Below, in pieces: positions 51,670 to 61,031 of a stretch of DNA of 64,000 nt. Made by a program: the position numbers and the translations under genes. Numbering within the stretch: position 1 is the first letter of the stretch; every line of letters begins with the position of its first letter. Under the pieces are notes generated by a model. That model worked only from the letters and a program-made list of their open reading frames with translations, searched no databases and was not told where the DNA came from. Origin of the DNA: DASSFG01 sp035547915 (GTDB lineage Bacteria > Planctomycetota > Planctomycetia > Pirellulales > JAICIG01); contig DASZTS010000140.1 of NCBI GenBank assembly GCA_035547915.1, positions 62,001-126,000 of the forward strand, written 5' to 3'.

Positions 51670-52470
51670 TCAGCATGTGGTTGGCTGGTGAAGGTGGATC
51701 CAATCCTTCCCGATCCGCGCGATCTGCGCCAAGCAGATTGGAACCGCGCAACCGGTCATGAACACGAGAGTGAATCCCGCCGCCACGATTCCTACTTGCT
51801 CGTCGAGCCAGGTCGAAGTGTCCAGCCAGGCGATCATGCCTTCGAAGGAGGTCGCGGTGAAGAGCAGATTGACGCCGAGGGTGGAAGCCCGCGTCTGCGA
51901 CCAACGGCGAGGATCACTCATCGCCACGATCAGCCCGGCGGCAAGAACCGCGGTATGATGGCCGGTGAGCGATGGGTAATTGAGATAGACGAACGTCCAA
52001 TTCCAGAGCGTGTAGCCGACCACCCAGCGCCGGCCGATTCCATAGTGCAAGTCGTGCCAACGAATCGCGGAGTCGATCCGCGCGGAATCTGCGCCGTAGG
52101 GCAAGGTCGCGATGAGCAGCAGGCCGGCGGCGGCGTTCAGCGTGTGAGCCGAGCCGTGTCCGCACAGGTCGAGGACGACCGCCTCGGAGATGTTCACGGC
52201 TAGCAACAGAGGAATCGTGGACCGAGCCCAGGCGCGATTCCCGAGCGATGTGAAACGCAACGCCGTGCCCCAGCACACACAGAAGAAGACCGTGTAATAC
52301 TTGAACCACGAAAAGACGCCGAGCTCGTTCACCCGTATCCAATAGGGCGTGAGGATCAGCGGCATGACAAGGAACACGCCCCACACGGCCCAGCGGGTCG
52401 CCCTGCGGAGCGCTTCCTGGGCCACAAGCAGGATCAACGTCACCGCAATGATTTGAAGTAGGACGTACAT
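51670..52470 (-). CDS. Polytopic membrane protein
   Basis: A 266-residue protein with about seven hydrophobic segments and a conserved-looking loop, IGRRWVVGYTLWNWTFVYLN followed by YPSLTGHH. It resembles the DUF5692 family, but I am not sure of that match. The flanking gap 52471-52885 shows no gene. Function unknown. Confidence 0.7.
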   Translation of the reverse strand: MYVLLQIIAVTLILLVAQEALRRATRWAVWGVFLVMPLILTPYWIRVNELGVFSWFKYYTVFFCVCWGTALRFTSLGNRAWARSTIPLLLAVNISEAVVLDLCGHGSAHTLNAAAGLLLIATLPYGADSARIDSAIRWHDLHYGIGRRWVVGYTLWNWTFVYLNYPSLTGHHTAVLAAGLIVAMSDPRRWSQTRASTLGVNLLFTATSFEGMIAWLDTSTWLDEQVGIVAAGFTLVFMTGCAVPICLAQIARIGKDWIHLHQPTTC

Positions 52471-52885
52471 TTGTGCTGCTCCGCGTGAAGGCGCACCACG
52501 TCCCTGGGCGGCAACAATCCTTCTTGGGAAGGAATGTCGCGGTCTAGGATTCAGGGGGACGAGAAGGAGTTCGACTTGCCTGCGTGAGAACGCTCGGCGT
52601 CTATCGATCTCAGCGGATACGGCCCGCGGATGTTACAGGCCTGCTGTTTCGCAGATTCGCCACCATGTTCCGCGTGCTCCGAAGAACGTGACGCGGAGGA
52701 TCGAAGTGGGTGTCGTCACGCGAACCTGGGCGGCGGGAAGGATGGCTGAGTGGTCTTTCGAGCGAGTCGCTTAACCACCAGTTCGGCCTCTCTATTCGTA
52801 CAATCGGACGATTGTTTGACTGTTGCGCCCGGTGAGGTAGGGTTTACTTGGCGGATCATCTCAAGGCTCGTAAAGGGCTATTCGA
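52471..52885. other. Intergenic region
   Basis: Divergent upstream region of the 51670 and 52886 genes. No repeat or strong hairpin seen. Confidence 0.4.
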
Positions 52886-53185
52886 ATGAGCACAAACCCC
52901 TATCTGTCGCCCACGCCGGATCCGCCCGCCAAGGTGAGCACGCTCGCCAGGTGGAACTCTCTCGTCTGCTGGGCGTTGGCGACCTACTGTGGCTTCTTCT
53001 TCATCCATGCGCTGATTGCCTCACGCGTGATCGGCGGACCTTTGACGCTCTCGGCGATCGAGTTGGCCGCCCTCGGTGTCGTTGCCTGGACGGTCACCGG
53101 GCTGACCATCCGCTGCCGCTATTGGTTCACCTCGGCACTGGCTGGTGCCGTCGGCATGTTCGCGCTGCTCTTGCTGGTCGTCTGA
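52886..53185 (+). CDS. Small NPY-leader membrane protein
   Basis: A 99-residue protein starting MSTNPYLSPTPDPPAKVS; NPYxSP is a frequent planctomycete N-terminal motif before membrane segments. Three hydrophobic segments follow. It runs in the same direction as the 53297 gene, which has a related start. Function unknown. Confidence 0.7.
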   Translation: MSTNPYLSPTPDPPAKVSTLARWNSLVCWALATYCGFFFIHALIASRVIGGPLTLSAIELAALGVVAWTVTGLTIRCRYWFTSALAGAVGMFALLLLVV

Positions 53186-53296
53186 AGCGCCACACGGCCG
53201 TCCAGACCCGATCAACCAGCAACAGCCACGCTAACAGCCGATGAGCCGGCCCATGCCTCCGGCGCCACCGAGCTCGGGCCGTGGTATTCTCAGAGG

Positions 53297-53488
53297 ATGG
53301 AAGAGAATCCATACAAGGCGCCGGTCTCCCTCAAGCGATCGCGGTTGCGATTCCGACCAAGACACGTACCGCTGGTAATCGCGTGGGTCGTTGGCGCCGT
53401 GGTGCTCCTCAAGCTCGCGCTGCTCTTCTTCGAACTGGGGATTGCGCTCGTTCGCGAAGGGCTGCCGAAAATCCCGGCGCCCCGCTGA
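53297..53488 (+). CDS. Small NPY-leader membrane protein
   Basis: A 63-residue protein starting MEENPYKAPVSLKRSRLRFR, then one membrane segment (VIAWVVGAVVLLKLALLFF) and a short tail. It lies 111 bp after the 52886 gene with the same type of N-terminal motif, suggesting a paralogous pair. Function unknown. Confidence 0.65.
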   Translation: MEENPYKAPVSLKRSRLRFRPRHVPLVIAWVVGAVVLLKLALLFFELGIALVREGLPKIPAPR

Positions 53489-53576
53489 GCCGCCTTCCGA
53501 TCAGCCACGCAGGAACGGAGCACCAGCGACGATGAGACCCCAGCATCGGCCGCGGGCGTCAGCCACCGCGCAATGA

Positions 53577-55055
53577 TTACCGGGTCGGCGGGGTGCCGGG
53601 CGGGGGCATCGGTTGCGCCGCGCCCGGAGGCATGCCGGTGGGCATCGGACTTCCCGTGGGCATACCGACAGCCGCACCGCCGCCCGGTGGCATTTCGGGC
53701 GCGTCGGACGACGCGGCGAGGGACGCGAGCTGGCTCGTGAGCATGGACGCATTCAAGCGCAACTGGGTGCCTGTGACTGATACTTTGATGGCGTTCGCCA
53801 GATCGGGCGCGTTGAGCTGGCCCTGCTTCGACATCGCGAGAAATCGCATGGACTCTTTGATCGTCTGGTCGAGCTTGGCGGCCTTCAGAGCGTCTTTCAT
53901 GTCGAGTTGGACATCGAGCGAGAGCTTGTCGTTGAAGTCGAGCGTGCCCATCAGTCCCACCAGACCGGTGTCCGCCGTGTTGGTCGGCAAGGCCGCACCG
54001 CTCTGGAGTTGGCTGAAATCTTTGATGCGGAGGGCGAGATCGTGTCCGCGCGGTAGATCGACGCTTCCGCCGCGGCCCTCCTTGGCCCGATCGATGGCTG
54101 CCTTCAACCGCTGTTGGTCGTTGCTGGCGACGAACAACTGCGGTCTCGGCAGCACCAGGTACAACGTTTCGGGCGCCGACACGGCCATGGCGTTTCGCGG
54201 CTGCGGCTTGCTCTTCGCCGAATAGATCGGCAATCCCTGGTGCGATTCACCGGTAGCGGCCGTCCCTTTCATCGACAGCGGATCGACGGGACGCGCGAGC
54301 CGCGCCGCGATCGAACTGTTCGTGCCGTCGGTGACCACGAACAGTTCCTCCAGGTCGCGCGGATCGAAGCCCTCCGAGATGGCCGACGACAACGCCTGGT
54401 CGATCTGCGGCTTGGCCTGGGGGATCGCCGACGCGCGATCGATCAGATTCCTCACCTTGATCGAGGCCGAGACGGCAGAGTCGGCGGGCAGATAGGCTGC
54501 GGGGTCGTCGGGAAAGCTTGCCGCCTTCGGGAGGTTGATGAGCACCACGGCGAGGATCGCCACGATGCCGGCCACGGCCAGCCCGGTCCCGCTGACGACG
54601 AGCCACACCAACAGACCGCCGCCCTTCTTCTTTTTGGTGTATTTGTGGCCGAGCGCCGCGCCTCCGCTCAACGGCGCGGACGACATGCCGGGCAGTGCGG
54701 GAGCATCGAGCGGCCCCAACGCACCCAGGTCGATATTCGGTCCGCCGAGCAGATCGTGGGGTTCTGCCGCGGGCGGAATAGCAGCCGGTGGTCGAGCCGC
54801 GCGCTGCGCCGGTTGAGCTGCACGCTGCGCCGGCGCTCGCTGGGGGGAGCGAGGTTGCGCGGCGCCTCGAGCCGCAGCGGCCGGCGGAGACTTCGGCTGC
54901 GTGCGGGCGCGGTTCGACGCGTGCGTGGGCGCTGCCGCCGGCGCAGCAGCGATGGTGACGATCGCACCGCACTTCTTACAGCGCGCCTTCCGACCGGCGA
55001 GTTCGTCGGCGACCGAGAACTCCTTCCCGCACTGCGGGCAGGCAAAGCTGATCAT
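53577..55055 (-). CDS. Zinc-ribbon membrane protein
   Basis: A 492-residue protein. The N-terminus is a zinc ribbon (SFACPQCGKEFSVADE, then CKKCGAIV), followed by an Ala/Pro/Arg-rich linker to residue about 130, one membrane helix (GLLVWLVVSGTGLAVAGIVA, about 150-172), and a 300-residue exported-side alpha/beta domain (YLPADSAVSASIKVRNLIDR). The C-terminal 35 residues are Pro/Gly/Met-rich. AAAGGAG precedes the ATG at 55055. This zinc-ribbon plus single-span layout is common in planctomycetes. Role unknown. Confidence 0.75.
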   Translation of the reverse strand: MISFACPQCGKEFSVADELAGRKARCKKCGAIVTIAAAPAAAPTHASNRARTQPKSPPAAAARGAAQPRSPQRAPAQRAAQPAQRAARPPAAIPPAAEPHDLLGGPNIDLGALGPLDAPALPGMSSAPLSGGAALGHKYTKKKKGGGLLVWLVVSGTGLAVAGIVAILAVVLINLPKAASFPDDPAAYLPADSAVSASIKVRNLIDRASAIPQAKPQIDQALSSAISEGFDPRDLEELFVVTDGTNSSIAARLARPVDPLSMKGTAATGESHQGLPIYSAKSKPQPRNAMAVSAPETLYLVLPRPQLFVASNDQQRLKAAIDRAKEGRGGSVDLPRGHDLALRIKDFSQLQSGAALPTNTADTGLVGLMGTLDFNDKLSLDVQLDMKDALKAAKLDQTIKESMRFLAMSKQGQLNAPDLANAIKVSVTGTQLRLNASMLTSQLASLAASSDAPEMPPGGGAAVGMPTGSPMPTGMPPGAAQPMPPPGTPPTR

Positions 55056-55139
55056 GACGCTGGCTCCTTTATCGTTGACCGCCGCCTGCCCATTGTAGCC
55101 CTCGAAAATGTCGGTGGCAGCCTTTACGTTTTGGTCTTT

Positions 55140-55211
55140 TAAGAGCCTGTCCGAGAACCGATGTTGCGACAGGAACGATTCGACTCGCCAGCAGGTTTTC
55201 GGATCGGCTCT
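55140..55211. mobile_element. MITE-like 72-bp element
   Basis: The exact reverse complement of 20799-20870, with terminal inverted repeats AGAGCCTGTCCGAGAACC and AGAGCCGATCCGAAAACC. It directly abuts hairpin repeat copy 15, as the copy at 9240 abuts copy 4. Confidence 0.85.
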
Positions 55212-55212
55212 A

Positions 55213-55309
55213 AACAACCGACGAAAGCGGATCGAGTTCCACGAAATCGGCGTTTCACGGCCGGTTTTCTCGCGCGGCGTCCCGGCTTCCGGGGTCGTCA
55301 GCCGCTCTT
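55213..55309. repeat. Dispersed hairpin repeat, copy 15
   Basis: Full length, same orientation as copy 4. The stem AAATCGGC/GCCGGTTTT has one mismatch. It sits between the divergent 53577 and 55424 genes. Confidence 0.8.
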
Positions 55310-55423
55310 CGACATGGGGTTCTTTCAGCGGAGCCGCATCGCGGCCGCTTGACAGAGTTGTCTCGATGCTCTAATAAGTAGAGTTACTATCGTTTTTAGA
55401 GTGTAGGTCCAGGAGGCTTGGTC

Positions 55424-56068
55424 ATGAGCAGTAATGATTGGGAACGGGTACGGTCCGATTTGTCGACCATGCGCACCGCCTTGGGTTTGGAACAGCCATG
55501 GAGCACCGGCGACGTCTGGTTCTGTGGGGCGATCTCGGTCGCCGCGGGCCTCTATGCCCTCTTGAGCTGGCCGGACGTGCCGTTGCAGGTCCCATCGTCT
55601 TGGGCCGCGGCTCCGCTCTTGGGCATGCTCGCGTCGTTCTTCATCTATATGGCGTTCAAGCAGAGAAGCTTGCCGCCACGAGAAGAGTCACGACGGCGCG
55701 AATACCGCTCGACCCTCGCGGCGCTCGCCGTCGCCCTTCCGGCCACCGGGATCTATTTCTCGTGGGGTAACTATGCGGGCATGAGTCGGATGTTGCTGAT
55801 CGGCAACCTGCTGGCACTGATCGGCTTTACCATGCTCGTCATAGGAGTTGCCCAGCCCCCGTTGCGGTATCCACGCAGCTATCTGATCGTGGGAAGTTTG
55901 CCGCTGATCGCGTTCGGGCTGGCCATTCCTCTCGCCCAACCAGCGTATCACCGCAGTTTGATCGGCCTGCTCGGTCTGGTGGAGCTCGGCGTGGGCGCAT
56001 TGATCGTGCATCGGCATATTCGGCGCTGTTCGCAAAGCGTCGCAGGAGCGGCGGATGTCGGCCATTGA
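55424..56068 (+). CDS. Polytopic membrane protein paired with a regulator
   Basis: A 214-residue protein starting MSSNDWERVRSDLSTMRTAL. About six hydrophobic segments. GGAGG lies eight bases before the ATG at 55424. Its last 14 bases overlap the winged-helix regulator gene, so the two are co-transcribed and probably co-regulated. Such pairs in other bacteria couple a membrane sensor or permease-like protein to its regulator. Confidence 0.72.
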   Translation: MSSNDWERVRSDLSTMRTALGLEQPWSTGDVWFCGAISVAAGLYALLSWPDVPLQVPSSWAAAPLLGMLASFFIYMAFKQRSLPPREESRRREYRSTLAALAVALPATGIYFSWGNYAGMSRMLLIGNLLALIGFTMLVIGVAQPPLRYPRSYLIVGSLPLIAFGLAIPLAQPAYHRSLIGLLGLVELGVGALIVHRHIRRCSQSVAGAADVGH

Positions 56069-56369
56069 TTTCAACGGCCTCGACACGATCGTTCACGGAC
56101 CGGTGCGGCTCGGCGTGATCACCGCCCTGCATGCCGAGGGTCCGCTGGACTTCACCACACTCGTCAAGCGATTCGAGGTGGCCGATGGCGCGATGGGCGT
56201 CCATCTTCGCAAACTAGAAGAGGCGGGTTATATCGCCTGCCAACGACAGTTCGTCGGCCGGCGTCCGAGGAGTACCTACCGCATCACCGCGAGCGGCCGC
56301 CGGGCTCTGCGCCAATACCTCGATACGATGCAGAAGATCATCGATCAGGCCCGATCGGGGCCGGCTTGA
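56055..56369 (+). CDS. Winged-helix transcriptional regulator
   Basis: A 104-residue ArsR/MarR-like winged-helix protein (HTH_34 type): FTTLVKRFEVADGAMGVHLR helix pair, then YIACQRQFVGRRPRSTYRIT as the wing. No ligand-binding domain. It overlaps the 55424 gene by 14 bases. Likely represses its own operon; target unknown. Confidence 0.85.
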   Translation: MSAIDFNGLDTIVHGPVRLGVITALHAEGPLDFTTLVKRFEVADGAMGVHLRKLEEAGYIACQRQFVGRRPRSTYRITASGRRALRQYLDTMQKIIDQARSGPA

Positions 56370-56549
56370 TCGGCCGTCAATCGCTCCTCAGAATGATCGA
56401 CGATCGTGCCTCAGCGGTGGCGTGCCGCCGGTAGCTGTGCCGCGGTAACTCGCGCCGCCCGACGCGCAGGTTCTCGGCCACCATCTCCAATACCGCATCG
56501 ACGAACGATAGTGATGGCGGGCGTGATGAAGCGCCAATCGCATCCGCCT

Positions 56550-57902
56550 CTACGACGGCGCAATCGCCGAGTCCCAGTCGACATAGCCCTCGGACGTGAA
56601 GGGGATGTCGCGAGGTTCGCTACGGACTTCGAGGCTCGCACCGTTGCGCCGGCTGTCATCGAGGGCGCCGGGGGAGACGAGCAGGTCGGCCAGCTTCAAG
56701 GTGCTGTGGATCAGCACGAGATGGGGGCGTTGTCGGTTGGGACTGACCGCGAGTGCCGTCGCGAGCGCGTCTCGGTCGTTGGGCATCACGATGGGCATGC
56801 GGGCCTGGCATGGGCAGAGCGCGGTCAGGCAGTTCAGCGCGGTGACTTCGGGATCGACGGCGGCGCGGAAGCGTTCGGTGATGAACTCGCACAGACCCAT
56901 GCCGATGGCGTTGCCATGATTTCCCGGCGTGAGCGCGCTGCCGATGATGTTGAAGATCCTCGGCGTAACGGCGACCCACGGCTGGCCCTGAACGGCCCCG
57001 TAGGGCGACCGCCCGATGGTCTTCGTATGCATTCCCTGGCCGCTGAGGTTCTTTCCCAGCCAATGGCACCACAGCACGTCGATCTCGCCGAACGGCAGTT
57101 TCGGCATCAGCGCTCGCGACTCGGCGAGGTGTCGGGCCTCGGTCGCGAAGAACGCATCGATCGCGGCATCGTCGGCCGAGACGGAGGCGCCGACCACCGC
57201 GGCGGTCTCGTCGTAGGCATTCTCGACGATTCCCACCCCGCCGAGAACCGTCACTTCGCCGCCACGGATGATCCGCCGCGCGGACGTTTCGATCGCCACC
57301 CCGAGCGTCCGGCCGTGTACGTGCTGGTGTTGGGCCAGGGCCTGGAGATGGCTCAGGCCCAGCGCCAGGATCTTCGCCCACCCGCTTTCGAGGCCGAAAC
57401 GGCCTTGCGGGAGCGGCGTCTCCCAGAGGATGTCGGTGTGTTCCTTGATGCGGTTGACCAGGATCACGCCGTCGCAAGCCAGCGCGGCGCGGCCGACGTG
57501 GACCTCGATGGCGCCGACCGTGTCGAGATGCGTCGTCTCGATGTCTCCGACGACCTCCGCCCCGACCCGTTCCGGATCGATGCCGCGATTCCGCGCCGTC
57601 TCCAGGTTCCCCTCGGCGGTTCCGCCGCCATGCGTACCCATCGCCGTCAGGACCTTCGGGGTCGCCCCGAAGGAGCGGAGCGCCTCCGCCAGGTGGCGAA
57701 GGACCGGACCGATCTCTCGGATGCCTCGGCTGGGCGCGGTCAAGCCAATGATCTTGCCCCGGACCACGGCCGGGTCGCGGATCACCTGCGCCAGGGCCTC
57801 CGCCGTGGCAGCGCCCAGATCCTGCACCCGAGGGCGGTCGAAACGCTGCCGCACCGCGATCACCGGCGGAAGCGGACTTCTCGGAAGGCGCGATGTGTTC
57901 AT
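56550..57902 (-). CDS. LarA-like protein (nickel-dependent racemase family)
   Basis: A 450-residue protein of the LarA/lactate-racemase N-terminal family, unlike the sugar-acid enzymes nearby. Recognisable segments: GKIIGLTAPSRGIREIGPV, VLTAMGTHGGGTAEGN (THG-type loop), RIKEHTDILW, and FGEIDVLWCHWLGKN. LarA uses a nickel pincer nucleotide to racemise lactate; other members act on different acids. The lar cofactor genes are not in the window. ATG at 57902 is chosen over a TTG two codons earlier. Confidence 0.75.
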   Translation of the reverse strand: MNTSRLPRSPLPPVIAVRQRFDRPRVQDLGAATAEALAQVIRDPAVVRGKIIGLTAPSRGIREIGPVLRHLAEALRSFGATPKVLTAMGTHGGGTAEGNLETARNRGIDPERVGAEVVGDIETTHLDTVGAIEVHVGRAALACDGVILVNRIKEHTDILWETPLPQGRFGLESGWAKILALGLSHLQALAQHQHVHGRTLGVAIETSARRIIRGGEVTVLGGVGIVENAYDETAAVVGASVSADDAAIDAFFATEARHLAESRALMPKLPFGEIDVLWCHWLGKNLSGQGMHTKTIGRSPYGAVQGQPWVAVTPRIFNIIGSALTPGNHGNAIGMGLCEFITERFRAAVDPEVTALNCLTALCPCQARMPIVMPNDRDALATALAVSPNRQRPHLVLIHSTLKLADLLVSPGALDDSRRNGASLEVRSEPRDIPFTSEGYVDWDSAIAPS

Positions 57903-58048
57903 GGGCAATGGGCAAGAATACTGATAGCGCTCCGCGAGGTCGACCGGCTATTCATTCTCGCAGCGCGCCTCCCTCGACTTCCAGCCTCAACGGTTGTACG
58001 TGCCAGCGAGCCCATCACGCCTTGCACCTGGCGGGCCGGTACGATCGT

Positions 58049-59980
58049 TCATCTCTTGAAGTCGAGCCCTGGGTCTTCGGGCGCGCCGCCATACAGCTTG
58101 AAGTTGAAACCGTTGTTGGCCAGCGTGACGATTCCCGGCATCTGGGCGCCGTCGGCGCGCTCGAGGACGAGGATCGCCCCGTCGACCGAATACTTGCCGC
58201 CGAACTGTTGCTTCTTTCCTTTCTGATCGTAACTCCAGGTGAACGTTTCGTCCTTCGTGAGATCGAGTCCGAACGTTGCCCCGTCTCGGCGCTTGGCGGT
58301 CCATTTGCCCACGATCTCGGCCACGTCGATTTCCTTCGGCGGGGTAGGCTCAGCAGCCGCGGCAGCGGCCGGCTGCGGTGCGGGGCTCACGCCCGGTGGG
58401 GCCTCTGCGGTGCCGCCAACCAGCGTCAAAAGCTGCGCCGAAAGCTGATCGTTCGGCTGCAACTTCAAGACGGCTTCATACTCGTCGCGGGCTTCCTCGG
58501 TATGGCCGCAGATGAGGCAATGGTATGCCAGTACAAACCGGGCATCAGCGGCCCTGGGATGCGCATTGACGTACTCTTGGAGCTGGCGAAACTGTTCGGC
58601 GTAGGTCCCCCTGTGAGCGTACATGCCGCTCAGTGTCGTCCAGTCCCAGCCCGGCCCCGCCGAGAGCACGGCGTACAAGGTCGACGCGGCCTGCTTGTAG
58701 TCGCCCGTCGCAAAGAAGATGAGAGCGCGGAACTCGTGCAGCGCGGCGTCTCTCGGCAGGGCCTTGATGGCCAGGTCGATTTGGCGAGACGCCTCCTGAT
58801 AGTTCTCCTGCTGGAAGGCAGCGCGGGCCCGATCCATGTGCATCGTCCCTTCCTGCACTTCGGGTGGGACAGCGGGCTCATTCGTCGCCGTTGCTGTTGC
58901 GTCGGAGGCCGGCTGCTGATTGATCACCGTGATCGGCTGCGAGTAATCGTAGTACTGCGCGGCTCCACCACCGTCGCTGTAATAGGGATTGCTGTAGCTG
59001 CCGTAGCCCGAGTCGTACATGACCGAACCGAGGGCCCAAGCACCGAGTCCCCACGCGATGGGCGCGCCGTACCAAGGACCACCCCAATAGCCACCCCATC
59101 CGCCCCAGTAGCCACCCCAGCCGCCGTTCCAGTAACCGCGGTTGTAACCGTTCCGCCAACCATTGGCCCAACCGTTCCAATAACCCGAGCCGGCGCCGGC
59201 CCAGTTGCCGTTCCAACTGCCGTGTTGCCAGTTATTGAAGTAACCGCGGTTCGAGGCGATGTTGATATTGCTGAGGTTGCCGACCCCTCCGACCCCCCCG
59301 ACTCGTCCGACGCCTCCAATACCACCGACGCCCCCAACTCCACCGGCAAGTCCGGGAGCGCCACCGATTCCTCCGCCGAGACCAGGACGGCCGCCGATAC
59401 CGCCTTCAAATCCAGGCCGGCCACCGACTCCCCCACCCAAACCAGGGCGGCCACCAATGCCGCCTTCAAGTCCGGGAGCGCCACCTACTCCCCCGCCGAG
59501 ACCAGGCCGGCCGCCGATGCCGCCTTCAAATCCAGGCCGGCCACCGACTCCACCGCCCAGTCCGGGCCGACCGCCGATGCCGCCTTCAAGTCCGGCTCGG
59601 CCACCGATGCCCCCGTCGAGTCCCGCTCGGCCGCCGATGCCTCCGTCGAAGCCGGCTCGGCCGCCGACTCCACCATCGAATCCTGCGCGACCGCCAATAC
59701 CTCCGGGCCCCCCAGCGCCGCCGAAGCCACCGAGGCCAGATAGACCGCCAGATCCGCCGCCACGGCTGATTCCACCGCCACCACCCGGTCGTGCGCCGCC
59801 TGCTCGCCCGCCTCCAGAAAATCCGCCGCGCGGAGCGCCACCGCGGAACCCTCCTCCCCCACGGGCGCCTCCCCCACGGGCTCCACCACCGCCACCGCGT
59901 CCACCACGGGCAAACCCGTCATCCAGGCAAAACGATCCGGCGAACAGCAACACCAGCATTACGGTCAGGCAGCGTTTCAT
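58049..59980 (-). CDS. Exported Gly-rich repeat protein with TPRs
   Basis: A 643-residue protein with a signal peptide (MKRCLTVMLVLLFAGSFCL). Residues about 25-235 are Gly-rich with a repeated GGIGGRPGLGGG-type unit (tandem in DNA at about 59330-59720). Residues 240-330 are Trp/Gly/Tyr-rich. Residues about 380-500 hold TPR-like helices (RAAFQQENYQEASRQIDLAI), and the C-terminal 100 residues are a beta domain (TFGLDLTKDETFTWSYDQ). Likely an envelope or surface protein with a variable repeat. Confidence 0.78.
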   Translation of the reverse strand: MKRCLTVMLVLLFAGSFCLDDGFARGGRGGGGGARGGGARGGGGFRGGAPRGGFSGGGRAGGARPGGGGGISRGGGSGGLSGLGGFGGAGGPGGIGGRAGFDGGVGGRAGFDGGIGGRAGLDGGIGGRAGLEGGIGGRPGLGGGVGGRPGFEGGIGGRPGLGGGVGGAPGLEGGIGGRPGLGGGVGGRPGFEGGIGGRPGLGGGIGGAPGLAGGVGGVGGIGGVGRVGGVGGVGNLSNINIASNRGYFNNWQHGSWNGNWAGAGSGYWNGWANGWRNGYNRGYWNGGWGGYWGGWGGYWGGPWYGAPIAWGLGAWALGSVMYDSGYGSYSNPYYSDGGGAAQYYDYSQPITVINQQPASDATATATNEPAVPPEVQEGTMHMDRARAAFQQENYQEASRQIDLAIKALPRDAALHEFRALIFFATGDYKQAASTLYAVLSAGPGWDWTTLSGMYAHRGTYAEQFRQLQEYVNAHPRAADARFVLAYHCLICGHTEEARDEYEAVLKLQPNDQLSAQLLTLVGGTAEAPPGVSPAPQPAAAAAAEPTPPKEIDVAEIVGKWTAKRRDGATFGLDLTKDETFTWSYDQKGKKQQFGGKYSVDGAILVLERADGAQMPGIVTLANNGFNFKLYGGAPEDPGLDFKR

Positions 59981-60023
59981 ATCTCACTCTCCCTAAGATC
60001 AGGCGCCGATCCGAAGCTTCTTC

Positions 60024-60074
60024 GAGCAACCGACAAAACCGGATCGAGGCTTCCGGGTTTGTCAGCAGCTCTTA
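60024..60074. repeat. Dispersed hairpin repeat, copy 16 (internally deleted)
   Basis: Both ends joined with the stem deleted, about 51 bp. The final TTA (60072-60074) is the TAA stop of the 60072 gene. Confidence 0.75.
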
Positions 60075-61031
60075 CTTGCCCCGCGGGGCAGCGGTCGACT
60101 TCACTTGTTTGAGCGCGGGTGGCTTGTGAACGACGGTCGCCTGGAAATCGGGCGCCACCTCGTCGCCGATAATCCGGTCGGTCACCGCGAACACGAATGA
60201 GTCGGCCCCCGTCTGCGTGTAGGTCTGCGTGGCCGAGTAGGCTGCGCCATCGGCATGGACTCCCGCCACTTTCACGATCACGATATCGTCGAACTCGGTC
60301 CAGATTCCCTCGGCATGGCCTCCCGCGGAATCAAAGATCCACGACTTGAACTTGCCGAGCGACTCGTCCCAACCGATTCGCTGGGTGCCGCTCGCGCGTT
60401 TACGGCCGGCGATCTGAATCGTGAAATCGCTGAGCAGGAAATTGCCGTCGTCGGACCAGCGAGTCTTGGTGTGCAGCGTCGATTGTTGGTTCTCATCCAT
60501 CCATTCGCCGATCAGCCACTCCAGCCGTTTGAGATGCGAGTGGGGACTGCGTACACTCCCTTCGCCCTCGCTCCGAACGCTCGCCAGCAGCCAGTTTCCA
60601 TCCGGCTGCTTCACGACCAGGGCCGAAAAATCGACGTCGACGGTCTCGCTGTCTCTACCGCCAGCCACGGCATCCGAAAAGATCGCGATGCAATCGACCG
60701 ACAAGACGCCCGGGCTGATTTCACGAATCTCTTCCCCGGCTAGTTCGAGAACATTCTTTTTCGGATCGTTCGCGAACAGGGCGGCGAATTCGGCGGCGAT
60801 GGTTTCGTGGCTGTCGAAGACGTTGGCATCGGCGTCGACGAACTCTCCCTGCGGCGTGAACAATCCGGCGATGGCCTTCGGATCGCGGGCGTTATACGCC
60901 TTGGCCAACGCCGCGAGCACGGTATTGACGGCTTCGACATTCTTTTCAGTCGGCGCGTCGTCGCCGAGGGCGCCGGAGCACAACACCAGTGTCAGTAGGG
61001 ATGCGCCCAGGGATCTGCATCGTGTCGTCAT
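60072..61031 (-). CDS. Exported SnoaL/NTF2-like protein
   Basis: A 319-residue protein with a signal peptide (cleavage near GALGDD). Residues about 25-150 are an NTF2/SnoaL-like fold of the SgcJ/EcaC type (LAALAKAYNARDPKAIAGLF, FVDADANVFDS). A second similar beta domain follows (WMDENQQSTLHTKTRWSDDG). CAGGAG precedes the ATG at 61031. The TAA stop is contributed by hairpin repeat copy 16. Function unknown. Confidence 0.75.
   Translation of the reverse strand: MTTRCRSLGASLLTLVLCSGALGDDAPTEKNVEAVNTVLAALAKAYNARDPKAIAGLFTPQGEFVDADANVFDSHETIAAEFAALFANDPKKNVLELAGEEIREISPGVLSVDCIAIFSDAVAGGRDSETVDVDFSALVVKQPDGNWLLASVRSEGEGSVRSPHSHLKRLEWLIGEWMDENQQSTLHTKTRWSDDGNFLLSDFTIQIAGRKRASGTQRIGWDESLGKFKSWIFDSAGGHAEGIWTEFDDIVIVKVAGVHADGAAYSATQTYTQTGADSFVFAVTDRIIGDEVAPDFQATVVHKPPALKQVKSTAAPRGK

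Noticed and set aside
56656..57915. A 419-codon leftward frame overlapping the LarA-like gene in another frame.
   Set aside because: Compositional shadow; the other frame contains the LarA-like family segments.
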